From: Streptococcus sp. 2342
GTDB taxonomy: Bacteria > Bacillota > Bacilli > Lactobacillales > Streptococcaceae
NCBI RefSeq assembly: GCF_013276795.1
Contig: NZ_VMLR01000004.1
Span: 37,264 to 101,263 of the forward strand
DNA length: 64,000 bases
Direction of reading: 5' to 3'
Below, in pieces: positions 49,105-59,484 of this stretch; the stretch's first letter is position 1; each line of letters opens with the position of its first letter. The position numbers and the translations under genes were made by a program. Under the pieces are notes generated by a model. The model did not search any database. It was not told the DNA's origin and saw nothing but the letters and a program-made list of their open reading frames with translations.

Positions 49105-49586
49105 TACTTACTGTCCTCCAAAATATCTGCAAAGTCAGCTTTTACAAAGCTAGCCAAGTCTTGTGGTGCTACGATAATGCTGTGACCAACTTCGCCTGCA
49201 GAGACAATCATTTGATCCAAGTCTAGAGCAATCTTATCGATAAAAATGGGATAATTGTGTTTCTGACGAATTCCGACGGGATTATTGGCTCCATGAATAT
49301 AACCTGTTGTTTTTTCCAAGTCCTTTTGTGGAATCATGCTCACTTTTTTATTGCCAGAAATTTTAGCTAATTTCTTTTCTGACAGGTGTTGAGTGATAGG
49401 CACAATTCCAATAATCGGTCCTGTCTTGTCTCCCAAAAGAGCCAAGGTTTTGAAAATCTGATCTCGTTCATAACCTTGCGGAAGTTCTCCTTCCAGGGCA
49501 TTGATTTGAATCCCCTGATGTGGGATACCTGCTTTAGACAGGATTTGTTCCACCAATGTTTTTTTGATTTTAACTTTTTTTGCCAT
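49104..49586 (-). CDS. ybaK: Cys-tRNA(Pro)/Cys-tRNA(Cys) deacylase YbaK/EbsC
   Basis: A 160-residue single-domain editing enzyme that hydrolyses misacylated tRNA-Pro. The family residues are visible in KTLALLGDKTGPIIGIVP (catalytic Lys in the KTL segment) and GYIHGANNPVGIRQKH, with GEVGHSIIVAPQDL near the end. Its start overlaps the stop of the DUF368 gene by one base, and its stop overlaps the next start, forming a tight minus-strand operon. Confidence 0.93.
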   Translation of the reverse strand: MAKKVKIKKTLVEQILSKAGIPHQGIQINALEGELPQGYERDQIFKTLALLGDKTGPIIGIVPITQHLSEKKLAKISGNKKVSMIPQKDLEKTTGYIHGANNPVGIRQKHNYPIFIDKIALDLDQMIVSAGEVGHSIIVAPQDLASFVKADFADILEDSK

Positions 49587-50428
49587 TATTTATACTTATC
49601 CTCCAATTGGCTCATCCAAATACCAAGCCAGATTCCTAGTGCAAAGAAGAAGGCGATGATGACATAACCGACAAGAGAAAGGCCTGTGTATTGGATACTC
49701 TCAGCGTTTCCTACATTTGGAATCAAGATCAAAAGGGTGCTTGATAGGACGATACCGATGATGAAATGATAGACACGTGAGTGGTAGTTGTTTAAGGCAT
49801 AATCCATCAATTTTGAAAAAACGATGAGAGTGGCACCTGCTCCGATTCCAATCGGGAAGAAGGTTCCCAAGAGGTCAAAGGTTTTAAAACCAGTCAACAT
49901 CGGAGCATAGAGACCCAAAATCAAAAGTAGATTTGATGGACTGAGGCCAGGAACCAAGACGCCAAGAGCCAGCAGTGCACCTGCTAGGACCAAATTAAGA
50001 AAGCTAGCACTTAAGGTTCCAACGACAAAATTTAAGGCATAGAGTCCTAATCCAGAAATGATAAAGGTTATCCAGAACCAAGCTAAATCAATCTTGTCTC
50101 GGTCAGATTCTCGAGTTGATTCCTTGAGGAGGCTAGGAACTGTACCAATGATGGCACCCGCAAAGCTCCATAAGACAAAGACCTGATAATTTTCAAGCAG
50201 GTATTCAATTGGGTAGGAAAATAAGCCGATTCCCAGAAGCATACCGATGGCAACTGGAATAAAGTACAAAACATTTTCTTTAAAGTCTTTAAAAGGATGG
50301 GCCAGAAAGCCAATCATTCGTTCGTAAATGCCTAAGATTGCTGCTAGAACCCCTCCGGAAATTCCCGGTAGAATAAATCCAAGAGCAATCACAATCCCTT
50401 TAATAAGGCGCGCTAACCATGAGAGCAT
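49586..50428 (-). CDS. DUF368 membrane protein (PopT-type undecaprenyl-phosphate translocase)
   Basis: A 280-residue protein with about eight membrane segments. The DUF368 signatures GFILPGISGGVLAAILGIYE and LGVLVPGLSPSNLLLILGLY form the inverted repeat of the family. DUF368 members (PopT) were recently assigned to recycling undecaprenyl phosphate across the membrane, matching the wall-synthesis theme of the region. That function is inferred from the family. It is first in the DUF368-ybaK-phosphatase operon. Confidence 0.88.
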   Translation of the reverse strand: MLSWLARLIKGIVIALGFILPGISGGVLAAILGIYERMIGFLAHPFKDFKENVLYFIPVAIGMLLGIGLFSYPIEYLLENYQVFVLWSFAGAIIGTVPSLLKESTRESDRDKIDLAWFWITFIISGLGLYALNFVVGTLSASFLNLVLAGALLALGVLVPGLSPSNLLLILGLYAPMLTGFKTFDLLGTFFPIGIGAGATLIVFSKLMDYALNNYHSRVYHFIIGIVLSSTLLILIPNVGNAESIQYTGLSLVGYVIIAFFFALGIWLGIWMSQLEDKYK

Positions 50429-50496
50429 ATAGTTCCTCCAACTATTTCTATTTCAAAAAATCCTTACTATATTGTATCACAATCAAACACAAAAAG

Positions 50497-50523
50497 AAAA
50501 AGCAAATGCTAAACAAATGCTTT
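50497..50523 (-). terminator. Probable terminator after the GH25 gene
   Basis: Minus strand AAAAGCA and TGCTTTT form a seven-base stem around a 13-base loop, followed by TCTTTTTG. It overlaps the GH25 stop region. Confidence 0.55.
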
Positions 50524-51323
50524 TAAGGTTTTAAAAAGATTTTTCTAAAGGTTTCTTCTTTATTTTTTAAGGGAGAGATGACGTTGATATCCAAATCGTG
50601 GTCAAAGCCGGCAATTTTCCCTTTAGATGTGTATTGGTGAATATCATAATCTAAATCAGTTTTAGGACTGCTTTCCAAAAATCCTGAGTCTGAGCCGTAG
50701 GACGGAATCCAAACAGAGGTAAACTTGCCTGTATCAATACTGTGTTCTTCCATGAAGTAGACCCCAACGTAGATTCCGATGTTTTTAGCACCTAGTGATG
50801 CTAGTTTTGCTCGAAAGGCTTCAACACCCTCGTTCATATTGGACATGGTTTTGTCTTCTACGTCTAGCCAATAGTAACTAGGGCTGTAAGGAGAGGCAGC
50901 ATTGTAGAAAACTTCAGCGGCTTTTTCCATTTCTTGGACACTTTTTCCAGCTACAAAGGCATAGACCCCAACTGGGACATTCCGCTTTTGAAGTTCAGTG
51001 ATATGACTCTTATAGGCCTTGTCTATTCCATTGATAAAGGAAGCATCATTTTCTTTTGTTGTTTGAGCACCACTGTGAACACGAACAATAGCGCCTGAAA
51101 TATTTTGTGCGAGAGTATCGTAATTAATTTCCTCAGGACGCTGCCAGCCAGAGAGGTCAATAATCGGTTTGTCTATGTGTTTCAAAGCCTGTGCTTCAAT
51201 CTGTGCTATATTGGATTTTGTTTTAAACGATTGGTTGTCATTAAGTGGGCGATTCAGGATTAAAATGAACATCATAATCCCAAAAAAACCAAACAAAATA
51301 AGCGGATTAATTTTCTTTCTCAT
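50523..51323 (-). CDS. Membrane-anchored GH25 lysozyme-type muramidase
   Basis: A 266-residue protein with an uncleaved-looking N-terminal anchor (LILFGFFGIMMFILILN, residues 8-24) and an extracellular GH25 barrel. The active-site strands are IIDLSGWQ (first Asp), GVYAFVAG and YYWLDVEDK with the D-x-E pair, plus IGIYVGVYFME. It should cut the muramic acid-glucosamine bond of peptidoglycan. The minus-strand start has no ribosome site: the -10 TAAAAT ends eight bases before ATG, so the mRNA seems nearly leaderless. Confidence 0.88.
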   Translation of the reverse strand: MRKKINPLILFGFFGIMMFILILNRPLNDNQSFKTKSNIAQIEAQALKHIDKPIIDLSGWQRPEEINYDTLAQNISGAIVRVHSGAQTTKENDASFINGIDKAYKSHITELQKRNVPVGVYAFVAGKSVQEMEKAAEVFYNAASPYSPSYYWLDVEDKTMSNMNEGVEAFRAKLASLGAKNIGIYVGVYFMEEHSIDTGKFTSVWIPSYGSDSGFLESSPKTDLDYDIHQYTSKGKIAGFDHDLDINVISPLKNKEETFRKIFLKP

Positions 51324-51331
51324 ATCTCATA

Positions 51332-51360
51332 ATTTTACCTTAAAAATGGGAAAAAATCAA
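51332..51360 (-). promoter_or_regulatory. Promoter of the GH25 gene, abutting its start
   Basis: On the minus strand TTGATT (51355-51360), a 17-base spacer and TAAAAT (51332-51337). The ATG begins at 51323, eight bases on. Confidence 0.65.
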
Positions 51361-51384
51361 AAAAATACTCAAAAAATGGGTTAA

Positions 51385-52857
<1,473 letters not shown>

Positions 52858-52866
52858 GAGTCTGTC

Positions 52867-53412
52867 ATGGAATTTGAAGAAAAAACGCTTAGTCGAAAAG
52901 AAATCTATCAAGGACCAATATTCAAACTGGTCCAAGATCAGGTTGAATTACCAGAAGGCAAAGGAGTTGCCCAACGGGATTTGATTTTCCACAATGGAGC
53001 TGTCTGTGTTTTAGCAGTAACGGATGAGCAAAAACTTATCTTGGTCAAGCAGTACCGCAAAGCCATTGAGGCTGTCTCTTACGAAATTCCAGCAGGAAAA
53101 TTGGAAGTAGGAGAAAATACAGACCCTATAGCAGCAGCTCTTCGAGAATTAGAGGAAGAAACAGCCTATACAGGGAAATTAGAACTCTTGTATGATTTTT
53201 ACTCAGCCATTGGCTTTTGTAATGAAAAATTAAAACTATACCGAGCAAGCGATTTGACGAAAGTGGAAAATCCGCGTCCGCAGGATGAAGATGAGACCTT
53301 GGAAGTCCTTGAAGTTAGCTTAGAGGAAGCCAAGGAATTGATCCAATCAGGTCATATCTGTGATGCCAAGACCATTATGGCTGTTCAATACTGGGAATTG
53401 CAGAAAAAATAG
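52867..53412 (+). CDS. Nudix hydrolase, ADP-ribose pyrophosphatase type
   Basis: A 181-residue nudix enzyme. The nudix box [19 protein letters not shown] followed by EEE gives the G-x5-E-x7-RE-x2-EE pattern. The N-terminal [20 protein letters not shown] and [11 protein letters not shown] resemble the YqkG/NudF ADP-ribose pyrophosphatases. It is nine bases after glmU and 11 before macP. Confidence 0.92.
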   Translation: MEFEEKTLSRKEIYQGPIFKLVQDQVELPEGKGVAQRDLIFHNGAVCVLAVTDEQKLILVKQYRKAIEAVSYEIPAGKLEVGENTDPIAAALRELEEETAYTGKLELLYDFYSAIGFCNEKLKLYRASDLTKVENPRPQDEDETLEVLEVSLEEAKELIQSGHICDAKTIMAVQYWELQKK

Positions 53413-53423
53413 AGGAGGTCAGT

Positions 53424-53738
53424 ATGGGTAAACCTTTATTAACGGATGAAATGATTGAAAGAGCTAATAGAGGCGAAAAAATTTCAGGTCCTCCTTTGCT
53501 AGATGATAATGAGGAGACTAAGATTTTACCAACCTCTTCTTCCCGTTTTGGTTATGCCAATCCTAAGGGGCATGGCTTTAGCCAGGAAACCTTGAAGATT
53601 CAGGTCGAACCGTCTATTCATAAAAGCCGTCGCATTGAAAATACCAAGAGAAATGTCTTCAATTCTAAACTGAATAAAATCTTATTCGCAGTCATCTTTC
53701 TCTTGATTTTGCTTGTCTTAGCAATGAAACTGTTGTAA
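53424..53738 (+). CDS. macP: MacP, membrane-anchored cofactor of PBP2a
   Basis: A 104-residue protein with a cytoplasmic, mostly disordered N-terminus and one C-terminal helix ([20 protein letters not shown], about 84-103). The sequence DDNEETKIL places a Thr exactly at residue 32, the known StkP phosphorylation site of pneumococcal MacP. Length and order (glmU, nudix, macP, mtnN) also match. MacP activates the class A synthase PBP2a. GAGGAGG precedes the ATG. Identification rests on recalled family data. Confidence 0.88.
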   Translation: MGKPLLTDEMIERANRGEKISGPPLLDDNEETKILPTSSSRFGYANPKGHGFSQETLKIQVEPSIHKSRRIENTKRNVFNSKLNKILFAVIFLLILLVLAMKLL

Positions 53739-53754
53739 TCGAAAAGGAAATGAA

Positions 53755-54447
53755 ATGAAAATAGGAATTATTGCGGCTATGCCAGAAGAACTGGCTTATT
53801 TGGTCCAGCATTTAGAAAATGCCCAAGAGCAAGTTGTTTTAGGCAATACCTATCATACAGGCACCATTGCCTCGCATGAAGTCGTTCTTGTAGAAAGTGG
53901 AATTGGTAAGGTCATGTCTGCTATGAGTGTGGCAATTTTGGCTGATCATTTCCAAGTGGATGCTTTGATTAACACGGGATCAGCTGGAGCAGTGGCAGAG
54001 GGTATTGCTGTTGGGGATGTTGTGATTGCTGACAAATTAGCCTTTCATGACGTGGATGTCACAGCTTTTGGCTATGCCTATGGACAAATGGCGCAACAAC
54101 CTCTTTATTTTGAATCAAACAAAACCTTTGTTGCCAAAATCCAAGAGAGTTTATCTCAATTGGATCAAAACTGGCATCTTGGTTTGATTGCTACAGGAGA
54201 TAGTTTTGTTGCAGGAAATGACAAGATCGAAGCGATTAAATCTCATTTCCCAGATGTTTTGGCTGTTGAGATGGAGGGAGCAGCTATTGCTCAAGCAGCG
54301 CATGCCCTTAATCTTCCAGTTTTAGTCATCCGAGCTATGAGTGACAATGCCAACCATGAAGCAAACATCTCTTTTGATGAGTTTATTATCGAAGCTGGAC
54401 GTCGCTCTGCCCAAGTCTTATTAGCCTTTTTGAAGGCCTTAGATTAA
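53755..54447 (+). CDS. mtnN: 5'-methylthioadenosine/S-adenosylhomocysteine nucleosidase
   Basis: A 230-residue enzyme (Pfs) cleaving adenine from MTA and SAH; it feeds methyl recycling and supplies the precursor for LuxS/AI-2. Family landmarks are IGIIAAMPEELAYL, the catalytic Glu in GIGKVMSAM and MEGAAIAQAA, NTGSAGAVAEGI and IRAMSDNANHEA (catalytic Asp). AAAGGAAATGAA precedes the ATG. Confidence 0.96.
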   Translation: MKIGIIAAMPEELAYLVQHLENAQEQVVLGNTYHTGTIASHEVVLVESGIGKVMSAMSVAILADHFQVDALINTGSAGAVAEGIAVGDVVIADKLAFHDVDVTAFGYAYGQMAQQPLYFESNKTFVAKIQESLSQLDQNWHLGLIATGDSFVAGNDKIEAIKSHFPDVLAVEMEGAAIAQAAHALNLPVLVIRAMSDNANHEANISFDEFIIEAGRRSAQVLLAFLKALD

Positions 54448-54455
54448 GCGGAAAT

Positions 54456-54484
54456 TTGACAGTTTTTCTAGCTTATGATAAGAT
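54456..54484 (+). promoter_or_regulatory. Promoter of rocS
   Basis: TTGACA (54456-54461), a 17-base spacer with TG, and TAAGAT (54479-54484), 39 bases before the start. Confidence 0.82.
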
Positions 54485-54507
54485 TTAAGTAAAGAAAAGC
54501 TAGAAAA
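54464..54507 (+). promoter_or_regulatory. 11-bp perfect inverted repeat around the rocS -10
   Basis: TTTTCTAGCTT (54464-54474) and AAGCTAGAAAA (54497-54507) are perfect reverse complements with a 22-base gap. The left arm is in the promoter spacer and the right arm lies past the start site. The half-sites are 33 bases centre to centre, about three helical turns. A candidate operator. Confidence 0.6.
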
Positions 54508-54523
54508 CGTTTCAGAGGATATT

Positions 54524-55015
54524 ATGAGTATTGAAATGACCGTCAGTGAGATTGCAGAGGTCTTAGGATTATCTCGCCAAGCAATCAATAACCGTGTCAA
54601 AGAATTACCAGAAGAAGACACAGATAAAAATGACAAAGGGGTAACAGTAGTTACCAGAAGTGGCTTGATTAAGCTAGAAGAAATCTATAAAAAAACGATT
54701 TTTGAAGATGAGCCTGTCAGTGAGGATGTCAAGCAACGTGAACTGATGGAGATTCTGGTTGATGAGAAGAATGCAGAAATTCTCCGCCTTTATGAACAAT
54801 TAAAAGCCAAGGATCGTCAGTTATCAGAAAAAGACGAGCAGATGCGTATCAAAGACCGTCAGATTGCTGAGAAAGACAAACAACTCGATCAGCAGCAACA
54901 ATTGACCCTTCAAGCCATGAAGGATCAAGAAAATCTTAAGCTAGAGCTGGACCAAGCAAAAGAAGAAGTCCAATCCACTAAGAAAGGCTTTTTTGCTCGT
55001 TTATTTGGAGGATAA
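54524..55015 (+). CDS. rocS: RocS, chromosome segregation regulator
   Basis: A 163-residue protein with an N-terminal helix-turn-helix (MTVSEIAEVLGLSRQAINNR), a long coiled coil about 70-150 rich in K-D-x-Q repeats (KDRQLSEKDEQMRIKDRQ), and a short C-terminal amphipathic helix KKGFFARLFGG for membrane contact. This architecture, size and place after mtnN match pneumococcal RocS, which couples nucleoid segregation, capsule and division. The name rests on recalled synteny and architecture. A terminator follows. Confidence 0.85.
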   Translation: MSIEMTVSEIAEVLGLSRQAINNRVKELPEEDTDKNDKGVTVVTRSGLIKLEEIYKKTIFEDEPVSEDVKQRELMEILVDEKNAEILRLYEQLKAKDRQLSEKDEQMRIKDRQIAEKDKQLDQQQQLTLQAMKDQENLKLELDQAKEEVQSTKKGFFARLFGG

Positions 55016-55020
55016 TCAAG

Positions 55021-55062
55021 GAGCTGTTTAGGTTAAATGCTAACCTAATGGCTTCTTTTATT
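55021..55062 (+). terminator. rocS terminator
   Basis: TTAGGTTA and TAACCTAA form a perfect eight-base stem, extended by GAGC/GCTTC with a small internal loop, followed by TTTTA. Confidence 0.85.
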
Positions 55063-55092
55063 TCTAATCTAAATAGTATAGTTGCTCAATTA

Positions 55093-55245
55093 ATACTCAA
55101 TGAAAATCAAAGAGCAAACTAGGAAGCTAGCCGCAGGCTGCTCAAAGCACTGCTTTGAGGTTGTAGATAAGACTGACGAAGTCAGTTACATATATCTACG
55201 GCAAGGCGAAGCTGACGCAGTTTGAATTTGATTTTCGAAGAGTAT
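55093..55245 (+). repeat. BOX element
   Basis: It starts ATACTCAATGAAAATCAAAG and ends TTTTCGAAGAGTAT. boxA, one boxB (GCTCAAAGCACTGCTTTGAG with GACTGACGAAGTCAG) and boxC (CTACGGCAAGGCGAAGCTGA) are clear. It lies between the rocS terminator and the exonuclease gene. Confidence 0.95.
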
Positions 55246-55272
55246 AAAATAACAGTATAGGAGAGGTAGAAA

Positions 55273-55863
55273 ATGGAACGATTAGAAGATTACATTGCTT
55301 TTGACTTAGAATTTAATCAGCATGAAGGACAAACACACTTGATTCAAGTATCGGCAGTGCGTTTTAGAGATGGTCGGGAAATCGACGCCTATGATTCCTA
55401 TGTCCATACTAGTGTGCCTCTAAAAAGTTTTATCAATGGTTTGACTGGGATTACAGCCGAGACCTTAAAAGATGCTCCTCCAGTGGAGGAAGTCATAAAA
55501 GAATTCCAAGAGTTTGTGGGTTCTTTACCCATGGTAGGCTACAATGCTGCTAAAAGTGATCTACCTATTTTAGCGGATCATGGTTTAGATTATAGCCAGC
55601 AGTATAAGGTGGATTTGTATGATGAAGCTTTTGAACGTCGCAGTTCGGATTTACATGGTATTGCCAATCTCAAATTGCAAGCTGTTGCCTCGTTTCTTGG
55701 ATTTCAAGGTCAGTCCCATAATAGCTTGGAGGATGCTCGGATGACGGCGCGTGTTTACGAGTCCTTCCTAGAGTCAGATCAAGCTAGAGAATTGTTAGAG
55801 GCAGAAAGTAGCTTATCAAACAATCCTTTTGGCAGCTTGGACTTGTCTCAATTATTTGACTAG
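55273..55863 (+). CDS. DnaQ-family 3'-5' exonuclease
   Basis: A 196-residue DEDDh exonuclease. Motif I is FDLEFN (Asp and Glu), motif II the NAAKSDLPIL region and motif III HNSLEDARMTA with catalytic His and Asp. It stands alone rather than fused to PolC, so it may be an accessory DNA or RNA exonuclease. TAGGAGAGG precedes the ATG; the GDPD gene begins eight bases after its stop. Confidence 0.9.
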   Translation: MERLEDYIAFDLEFNQHEGQTHLIQVSAVRFRDGREIDAYDSYVHTSVPLKSFINGLTGITAETLKDAPPVEEVIKEFQEFVGSLPMVGYNAAKSDLPILADHGLDYSQQYKVDLYDEAFERRSSDLHGIANLKLQAVASFLGFQGQSHNSLEDARMTARVYESFLESDQARELLEAESSLSNNPFGSLDLSQLFD

Positions 55864-55871
55864 GAGTGCCT

Positions 55872-57635
55872 ATGAAACCTGAAAAACCTAAAAATCTAGG
55901 TTTTAGGAAAATCTACTTTAATCTAGATAAAATTCTCTTTCTCTTTTTCTTGATATTCATGATGATTGAGTTTGTCTGGTTACCACTTAATTCTTGGATT
56001 GCTGGACTGTTACTCCGTCAGACAGGCTATCTCTTTCTTTCCTACAACAATATTTTTGCCATTATAAAAGGGTCGCCATTTGTTAGTCTTGCTTTATTTG
56101 TTTTGGTAATTGCTAATTTACTGATTGCCTATTACCAGATAGGACTTCTCTTTATCGGAGCTCGCCATCTCCTCTATCATGAAAGGAGGACCTTGCTGGA
56201 GTACAGTCGCAAGGTCTTTCGTCAAAGTTTCTTGTTTATGAAGCAAGTGACGATTTCAAAAATGGCCTTTATTTTCTTTTATGTCATGATGCTCTTTCCA
56301 TTGATTCGAAAGATTTTAAAGATTTATTACCTCAATAAAATTGTCATTCCGGAATTCATAGTAGCCTATGTAGAAGATAAGTACTGGTTGGTCGGTTTGG
56401 TAATCACTGTTCTAGCCTTGTTGCTGTTTTACATTTCAATACGTTTGATGTTTGCCCTACCCCAGCTTTTATTTGAGAAAAAAACAGTCAAAGAAGCAGT
56501 CAAATACAGTCTAGAAAAGACAAGAAAGCACTCCTGGTTTTATATTTGGAACTTACTCTGGATTATCGTCAAAACCTACCTATTTTTCATTCTTTTATTG
56601 ATTCCAATATTAGCAAGTCAGGCACTGATGGATGGTCTGACTCATAAGGAATCTCTTGTACTGGGAATTCTTAACTTTGTCTTGATTAAGAATTTCCACT
56701 ATATGGCCTTGACTTACTTTCTCATTAAATTTGTTTCCTTCTTAACAGGAGAAGAACTAGAAATTACACCAAGGAGAAAGAAAGACCACTGGATGAGATG
56801 GGGAGTGATGGGCTGTGCTTGTATCTTTTTCACTCTTGAGGGTTATGTTTATTTAGAAGCTCCAGTCGCCAATAAACCTTTAATCATTTCTCATAGGGGA
56901 GTATCCAATAAGAATGGTGTGCAAAATACCGTCCAATCACTAGAAAAAACCGCTCAGTTATCTCCAGATTTCGTTGAGACAGATGTTCAGGAAACAAAAG
57001 ATGGCCAGTTTGTCATGATGCATGATGCCAATATCAAGAACCTGACAGGAGTTAATGCCAATCCACAGGATCTAACTTTGAAAGAATTAACCAAACTTGA
57101 TATTTCAGAAAATGGTTATCATAGCAAGGTGTCCAGTTTTGATGACTATCTCAATAAAGCCAATGAATTGCATCAAAAACTCCTTATTGAGATTAAGACC
57201 AGTCGAAAAGATAGCCCAGATATGATGAAACGCTTTATGGGAAAATATGGAACTGTTCTTAAGCAGAATGGTCACCAAATGCAGTCCTTAGACTACCATG
57301 TGATTGACCAAGTGTTAGCCTACGATTCACAAATTCCAGTCTATTTCATCCTACCTTACAATAGTATTTTTCCAAGAACCAAGGCTACAGGTTACACTAT
57401 GGAGTATTCAACTTTAGATGAAAATTTTGTCAACAAGCTTTGGAATACCGATCAGAAATTGTACGTTTGGACCATTAATAGTTCAGAGTCCTTTGATAAA
57501 TCAGTTCAATTGGGAGCAGATGGCATGATAACAGATGACTTGGAAATGATTCAAGATCAAGTTACCATTGCTCAAGAAGACCCAGAGTATACTGAATTGC
57601 TTTTCAAACAGGCCATGGAATTTTTTAATTTTTAG
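55872..57635 (+). CDS. Membrane-bound glycerophosphodiester phosphodiesterase
   Basis: A 587-residue fusion. Residues 1-330 form a membrane domain with about seven helices (the glycerophosphoryl diester phosphodiesterase membrane domain). Residues 335-580 are a GDPD TIM barrel with the catalytic SHRGVSNKNGVQNT, VETDVQETKDGQFVMMHD and LLIEIKTS. It should hydrolyse glycerophosphodiesters, perhaps from lipid or teichoic-acid turnover. The ATG at 55872 is chosen because TAGGAG is upstream; a GTG two codons earlier is possible. Confidence 0.9.
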   Translation: MKPEKPKNLGFRKIYFNLDKILFLFFLIFMMIEFVWLPLNSWIAGLLLRQTGYLFLSYNNIFAIIKGSPFVSLALFVLVIANLLIAYYQIGLLFIGARHLLYHERRTLLEYSRKVFRQSFLFMKQVTISKMAFIFFYVMMLFPLIRKILKIYYLNKIVIPEFIVAYVEDKYWLVGLVITVLALLLFYISIRLMFALPQLLFEKKTVKEAVKYSLEKTRKHSWFYIWNLLWIIVKTYLFFILLLIPILASQALMDGLTHKESLVLGILNFVLIKNFHYMALTYFLIKFVSFLTGEELEITPRRKKDHWMRWGVMGCACIFFTLEGYVYLEAPVANKPLIISHRGVSNKNGVQNTVQSLEKTAQLSPDFVETDVQETKDGQFVMMHDANIKNLTGVNANPQDLTLKELTKLDISENGYHSKVSSFDDYLNKANELHQKLLIEIKTSRKDSPDMMKRFMGKYGTVLKQNGHQMQSLDYHVIDQVLAYDSQIPVYFILPYNSIFPRTKATGYTMEYSTLDENFVNKLWNTDQKLYVWTINSSESFDKSVQLGADGMITDDLEMIQDQVTIAQEDPEYTELLFKQAMEFFNF

Positions 57636-57644
57636 TAATCAAAA

Positions 57645-57719
57645 AGAGGTTGAGCCAAAAAAAACCTCTAAAATAGTAAAAAAACGAGCATTGTATCAGT
57701 TGGATATGCTCGTTTTTTT
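57645..57719. terminator. Tandem terminators between GDPD and the DUF6556-like gene
   Basis: First AGAGGTT/AACCTCT (57645-57669). Then the stronger AAACGAGCAT/ATGCTCGTTT (57681-57716), with A-runs on one side and T-runs on the other, serving the converging genes. Confidence 0.88.
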
Positions 57720-57766
57720 AGTGATTTTATTTGGAAGCTAGTTTTTGCCCAGCCTCATTTTACTGG

Positions 57767-58195
57767 CTATTGAGTAGTTTTACTTTCTGAAGTTGGGGTA
57801 TTGGACTGTTTTTCATTTTCAGCGGCAGGTTTACTTGGAGTAGGAGTGGAAGAATCCTGAGTTGATGTTTTCTGATCTTCTTTTTTCTCTTCCTTGACAC
57901 TAGATTTTGGTGTTTCTTCTTGTTGTGTTTTTTCTTGAGAAGTGTTATTTTCCTTATTAGGACTAGTGTTTTCCTGAGGGGATTCCTTTTGAATTTCTTT
58001 GACAATGGTTGTCGTCTGGCTTGTCGTAGGTTCTTTTTTAGTATTTTTATTATTATCCAAGGCATTCATGATAGTGATACTTGCGGTAATTAAGCCGAGG
58101 ATACTACCGATAGTGGCAACAGTTTTTTGAAAGACCGTGAAGCCTTTTTTGATGTGTTCTGTTTTTGGTTTTGAAGTTCTACGATAATTAGACAT
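57767..58195 (-). CDS. Hypothetical single-pass membrane protein with low-complexity tail
   Basis: A 142-residue protein. A basic cytoplasmic head (MSNYRRTSKPKTEHIKKGF) is followed by one helix (about 24-46, VATIGSILGLITASITIMNA) and a ~95-residue Thr/Ser/Glu/Lys/Pro-rich extracellular tail with no fold. It resembles the DUF6556 group of streptococci; that is a recollection. AAGGAGAG precedes the minus-strand ATG. Expressed alone and convergent with the GDPD gene. Function unknown. Confidence 0.75.
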   Translation of the reverse strand: MSNYRRTSKPKTEHIKKGFTVFQKTVATIGSILGLITASITIMNALDNNKNTKKEPTTSQTTTIVKEIQKESPQENTSPNKENNTSQEKTQQEETPKSSVKEEKKEDQKTSTQDSSTPTPSKPAAENEKQSNTPTSESKTTQ

Positions 58196-58272
58196 ATATT
58201 CTCTCCTTTAATTAAAATTTATTATACCTCATTTCTTTAAAAAAATCTTAAAAAAAGAGGAATTGCCCTTTC

Positions 58273-58301
58273 TTGTCGCAAGCTCCGTTTCATGATACAA
58301 T
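58273..58301 (+). promoter_or_regulatory. Promoter of cysteine desulfurase-thiI
   Basis: TTGTCG (58273-58278), a 17-base spacer and TGATACAAT ending at 58301 (extended -10). Confidence 0.7.
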
Positions 58302-58333
58302 AGAAGGAGTGATTTTAGAAAGCGTGAGAAAAC

Positions 58334-59476
58334 ATGATTTACTTTGATAATTCGGCGACGACCAAGCCTTATCCTGAAGCCCTTGAAACCTATATGCAGG
58401 TGGCTTCAAAAATTTTAGGAAATCCATCTAGTCTCCATCGTTTGGGAGACCAGGCAACACGAATTTTAGATGCTTCCCGTCAACAGATTGCAGATTTAAT
58501 CGGTAAGAAAAGCGATGAAATCTTCTTTACTTCTGGTGGGACAGAAGGAGATAACTGGGTCATCAAGGGTGTGGCCTTTGAAAAGGCTCAGTTTGGTAAG
58601 CACATCATTGTATCAGCCATTGAACATCCGGCAGTCAAAGAGTCAGCCCTCTGGTTGAAAAGTCAAGGATTTGAAGTGGATTTTGCTCCAGTTGATAACA
58701 AAGGATTTGTGGATGTTGAAGCTCTAGCAGATTTGATAAGACCTGATACGACCCTCGTTTCCATCATGGCTGTAAACAATGAAATCGGCTCTGTTCAGCC
58801 CATTGAGGCTATTTCAGAACTCTTGGCAGATCAGCCGACTATTTCCTTCCACGTTGATGCTGTTCAGGCACTTGCTAAAATTCCGACTGAAAAGTATCTG
58901 ACAGAACGAGTGGATTTCGCGACCTTCTCTAGTCACAAGTTTCACGGAGTTCGAGGTGTTGGATTTGTCTATATCAAGTCTGGCAAGAAGATTACCCCTC
59001 TTTTAACAGGTGGTGGTCAGGAGCGTGATTATCGCTCGACAACTGAAAATGTGGCAGGGATTGCAGCGACAGCCAAGGCTCTCCGTTTGTCTATGGAAAA
59101 GCTAGATTTCTTTACTAGTAAGACAGGACAGATGAAGGCAGTGATTCGCCAAGCTCTTTTAGATTATCCAGATATATTTGTCTTTTCAGATGAGGAAGAC
59201 TTTGCCCCTCATATCCTGACTTTTGGAATCAAGGGTGTTCGTGGTGAGGTCATTGTTCACGCCTTTGAAGACTATGATATTTTCATCTCAACGACCTCGG
59301 CTTGTTCGTCCAAGGCAGGAAAACCAGCCGGAACCCTGATTGCCATGGGAGTGGATAAGGATAAGGCCCAGTCAGCTGTGCGCCTTAGTCTAGACCTTGA
59401 AAATGATATGAGTCAGGTCGAGCAGTTTTTGACCAAGTTAAAATTGATTTACAATCAAACTAGAAAAGTAAGATAG
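58334..59476 (+). CDS. Cysteine desulfurase (NifS/IscS family)
   Basis: A 380-residue PLP enzyme. The start [17 protein letters not shown], the PLP lysine in [14 protein letters not shown] and the mobile-loop catalytic Cys in [10 protein letters not shown] are present. It removes sulfur from cysteine as a persulfide. Placed eight bases upstream of thiI, it is the dedicated sulfur donor for 4-thiouridine in tRNA, as in other Gram-positives that have a nifS-thiI pair. Confidence 0.94.
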   Translation: MIYFDNSATTKPYPEALETYMQVASKILGNPSSLHRLGDQATRILDASRQQIADLIGKKSDEIFFTSGGTEGDNWVIKGVAFEKAQFGKHIIVSAIEHPAVKESALWLKSQGFEVDFAPVDNKGFVDVEALADLIRPDTTLVSIMAVNNEIGSVQPIEAISELLADQPTISFHVDAVQALAKIPTEKYLTERVDFATFSSHKFHGVRGVGFVYIKSGKKITPLLTGGGQERDYRSTTENVAGIAATAKALRLSMEKLDFFTSKTGQMKAVIRQALLDYPDIFVFSDEEDFAPHILTFGIKGVRGEVIVHAFEDYDIFISTTSACSSKAGKPAGTLIAMGVDKDKAQSAVRLSLDLENDMSQVEQFLTKLKLIYNQTRKVR

Positions 59477-59484
59477 GAGCATTC

